7,597 nt of DNA from Comamonadaceae bacterium (GTDB lineage Bacteria > Pseudomonadota > Gammaproteobacteria > Burkholderiales > Burkholderiaceae_C), in assembly GCA_947451445.1 (NCBI GenBank), contig CANFZJ010000150.1, positions 1-7,597 of the forward strand, read 5' to 3'. The position numbers and the translations under genes are program-made. The notes beneath the pieces are model-generated. The model saw only the letters and a program-made list of their open reading frames with translations, ran no database searches and was not told where the DNA came from. Positions within the stretch are counted from its first letter, which is position 1, and each line of letters starts with the position of its first letter. This document shows positions 5,631-7,597 of this stretch, in pieces.

Positions 5631-7538
5631 TCAGGTCCCCAGAGTTTCCCAACGTTCCAGCGCCGCCAGCAGCAGCTCGTCGATTTCGGCATTGCGCTGG
5701 CCCAGGGTGGCGGCACGGGCGGCGTTCTTGGCGTAGACCGCGCCATCGGCCAGCTCGCTGGCAATGGTCGCCTGCTCTTGCTCCAGCGCGGCGATCTGCG
5801 CGGGCAGGGCGTCCAGCTCGCGCTGTTCTTTGAAGCTGAGTTTGCGGGCTTTGGTGGCCACGGCAGTCATTGCAGGCTTTTGCTCTGTATTTGATAGCTG
5901 TACCTGCACATCTGCTATGCGCTGGGGCGTATTTTTCTTGTTGGCTTCGGCAATCGCCTTGGCGCGCTTGCTTTGAACCAGCCAGTCCTGCACGCTGCCT
6001 TCGTACTCGCGCCAGAAGCCGGGGCGCTCTTCGGGTTCATGCGCAATGATGCTGGTGACCACGTTGTCCAAAAAGGCCCGGTCGTGGCTGACCAGGAACA
6101 CCGTGCCATCGTAGTTCTGCAGCAGGTCTTCCAGCAGCTCCAGGGTGTCGATGTCCAGGTCGTTGGTCGGTTCGTCCAGCACCAGCACGTTCGCCGGGCG
6201 GGCAAACAGGCGTGCCAGCAGCAAGCGGTTGCGTTCGCCGCCGGACAGCGAGCGCACGGGGGAGTTGGCGCGCGCCGGGGAGAACAAAAAGTCGCTCAGG
6301 TAGCTTTTGACGTGCTTGCGTTGGTTGCCGATCTCGATCCATTCACTGCCGGGGCTGATGAAGTCTTCCAGCGTGGCGTCCAGGTCCAGCGCGTTGCGCA
6401 TCTGGTCAAAGTAGGCCACTTGCAGGTTGGCACCTTGGCGGATTTTGCCGCTGTCGGGCTGGATTTCACCCAGGATGAGCTTGAGCAAGGTGCTTTTGCC
6501 TGCACCGTTGGCGCCCAGAAAGCCCACCTTGTCACCACGCAGAATCACGTCGCTGAAGCCTTGGACGATGACTTTGGGGCCAAAAGCCAGGCTCACATCG
6601 GTCAGCTCGGCCACGATCTTGCCACTGGACTGGCCTGATGCCACATCCAGGTTCACGCTGCCTTGTGCATCACGGCGGGCGGCGCGGCTTTCGCGCAAGC
6701 CTTCCAGGCGGACGACGCGGCTCTGGCTGCGGGTGCGGCGTGCGGCCACGCCTTGGCGGACCCAAATTTCTTCTTGCGCCAGCAGCTTGTCGGCCTTGGC
6801 GCTGATGACGGCTTCTTGCGCCAGCTGCTCTTCCTTCTGCAGCACGTACTGTTCGAAGTTGCCGGGGTAGGACATGAGTTTGCCCCGGTCCAGCTCCACG
6901 ATGCGGGTGGCGACGCGGTTTAGAAAGCTGCGGTCGTGGGTGATGGTGATCAGGCTGCCCTTGAAGTCAATCAGCAGGTCTTCCAGCCATTCGATGGAGT
7001 CCAGGTCCAGGTGGTTGGTGGGCTCGTCTAATAAGAGGACATCCGGCTTGGCTACCAGCGCTTGGGCTAGTGCGACGCGTTTCTTCGTCCCGCCCGACAA
7101 GGTGCCCACGATAGCTTCGGGGTCCAGATGGAGGCGGTGCAGAGTTTCTTCCACGCGCTGTTCCCAGTTCCAGGCGTCAAAGGCCTCGATCTGCGACTGC
7201 AGCGCATCCAGGTCCACGCCATCGGCACCAGACAAGTACAGGTCGCGGGCTTCAATCACCGAGGCCAGGCCCATGCTGGCGGCCTTGAAGATGGAGTCCT
7301 CCGGGTTCAGCACCGGCTCCTGCGCCACGTAGGCGATGCGCAGGCCTTGCTGCACATGCATAGTGCCGTCGTCTGGCTTTTCCATCCCTCCGAGTATTTT
7401 GAGCATGGAGGACTTGCCCGCTCCATTGCGGCCGATCAGGCCCACACGCTCCGTGGTTTCAAGGGAAAAAGCGGCTTTATCGAGCAATGCGACGTGTCCA
7501 AAAGCCAGTTGGGCGTCGAGTAGGGTAATGAGTGCCAT
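5631..7538 (-). CDS. uup: ABC-F family ATPase Uup
   Basis: Soluble tandem ATP-binding protein of the ABC-F group, which acts at ribosomes. Uup of E. coli (635 aa, the same length as here) is linked to ribosome function and to precise excision of transposons. NBD1 has Walker A GRNGAGKSS (Lys42), signature LSGG (147-150), Walker B LLLDEPTNHLD (Asp171/Glu172) and His201. The interdomain linker (about 235-300) contains QEEIWVRQGVAARRTRSQSR, closely like the E. coli linker. NBD2 has Walker A GANGAGKST (Lys348), LSGGE (431-435), DEPTNDLD (Asp455/Glu456) and SHDR (484-487). The C-terminal domain from about residue 565 (KLSFKEQRELDALP..., ending ALERWETL) is the Uup-type coiled coil, which separates it from EttA and YheS. 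All catalytic residues are present. The linker at 540-553 appears to come from a palindromic repeat. The ATG at 7538 gives MALITLLDAQLAFG, homologous to the E. coli start, though its Shine-Dalgarno site is poor. Transcribed toward the Bug gene. Confidence 0.95.
   Translation of the reverse strand: MALITLLDAQLAFGHVALLDKAAFSLETTERVGLIGRNGAGKSSMLKILGGMEKPDDGTMHVQQGLRIAYVAQEPVLNPEDSIFKAASMGLASVIEARDLYLSGADGVDLDALQSQIEAFDAWNWEQRVEETLHRLHLDPEAIVGTLSGGTKKRVALAQALVAKPDVLLLDEPTNHLDLDSIEWLEDLLIDFKGSLITITHDRSFLNRVATRIVELDRGKLMSYPGNFEQYVLQKEEQLAQEAVISAKADKLLAQEEIWVRQGVAARRTRSQSRVVRLEGLRESRAARRDAQGSVNLDVASGQSSGKIVAELTDVSLAFGPKVIVQGFSDVILRGDKVGFLGANGAGKSTLLKLILGEIQPDSGKIRQGANLQVAYFDQMRNALDLDATLEDFISPGSEWIEIGNQRKHVKSYLSDFLFSPARANSPVRSLSGGERNRLLLARLFARPANVLVLDEPTNDLDIDTLELLEDLLQNYDGTVFLVSHDRAFLDNVVTSIIAHEPEERPGFWREYEGSVQDWLVQSKRAKAIAEANKKNTPQRIADVQVQLSNTEQKPAMTAVATKARKLSFKEQRELDALPAQIAALEQEQATIASELADGAVYAKNAARAATLGQRNAEIDELLLAALERWETLGT
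5893..5919 (+). repeat. Shortened palindromic repeat copy C inside uup
   Basis: ATAGC (5894-5898) and GCTAT (5914-5918) are inverse arms enclosing TGT/ACA (5899-5901, 5908-5910). Aligned on the plus strand to the right half of copy B, it shares ACCTGC-CA...GCTATGC, with the left arm shortened to ATAGCTG. On the coding (minus) strand it covers about uup codons 541-550 (IADVQVQLSN), in the variable linker between NBD2 and the C-terminal coiled coil. Its length does not disturb the frame. The relationship to copies A and B rests on a short, gapped alignment. Confidence 0.5.
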
Positions 7539-7597
7539 GTGGGGGGATTATCCTGCCTGCGGGTTTCCCCGGGCGCAGCCGGTGTGGGCGGGCTACA

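Noticed and set aside
7540..7597. GATAAT on the minus strand just upstream of uup as a -10 box, and small GC-rich inverted repeats in the same stretch
   Set aside because: The -10 box would put the transcript start within a few bases of the ATG and has no -35 partner. The inverted repeats are short and expected by chance in such GC-rich DNA.

Overview
The window looks like chromosomal DNA from a GC-rich betaproteobacterium, most likely the family Comamonadaceae (Rhodoferax/Polaromonas/Acidovorax-like). This rests on three things: the cheR-cheD-cheB order, a periplasmic Bug/TctC receptor gene (a family greatly expanded in Burkholderiales), and short palindromic repeats of a type I associate with Comamonadaceae intergenic DNA. 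The assignment comes from gene content and sequence style, not from a database match.

Layout. (1) Positions 1-2611, plus strand, hold the end of a chemotaxis operon: a 5'-truncated cheR (MCP methyltransferase), cheD (MCP glutamine deamidase) and cheB (response-regulator methylesterase). Together these three adjust chemoreceptor methylation and amidation for adaptation. Both gaps between the genes contain long RNA hairpins, including a 62-nt near-complete palindrome between cheD and cheB. (2) Positions 2612-2845 are non-coding but heavily structured: a compound stem-loop, then a palindromic repeat (copy A) followed by six T's, which may end the che transcript. (3) Positions 2846-5569, plus strand, form a tight three-gene unit: an AtuA/DUF1446-family protein, a small AtuA-related protein that overlaps it at TGATG, and a Bug-type solute-binding protein 10 nt further on. 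It looks like a small, largely uncharacterised organic-acid or acyl-CoA utilisation cassette. (4) Positions 5570-5630 hold a second copy (B) of the palindromic repeat, between convergent genes. (5) Positions 5631-7538, minus strand, encode the ABC-F ATPase Uup. A shortened third copy (C) of the repeat appears to be embedded in its coding sequence, in the variable linker before the C-terminal coiled coil.

No tRNA, rRNA, CRISPR array, insertion sequence or phage gene was seen. The core genes are ordinary. The more unusual content is the set of palindromic elements placed in intercistronic, terminator and in-frame coding positions, and the split AtuA plus orphan Bug cassette.
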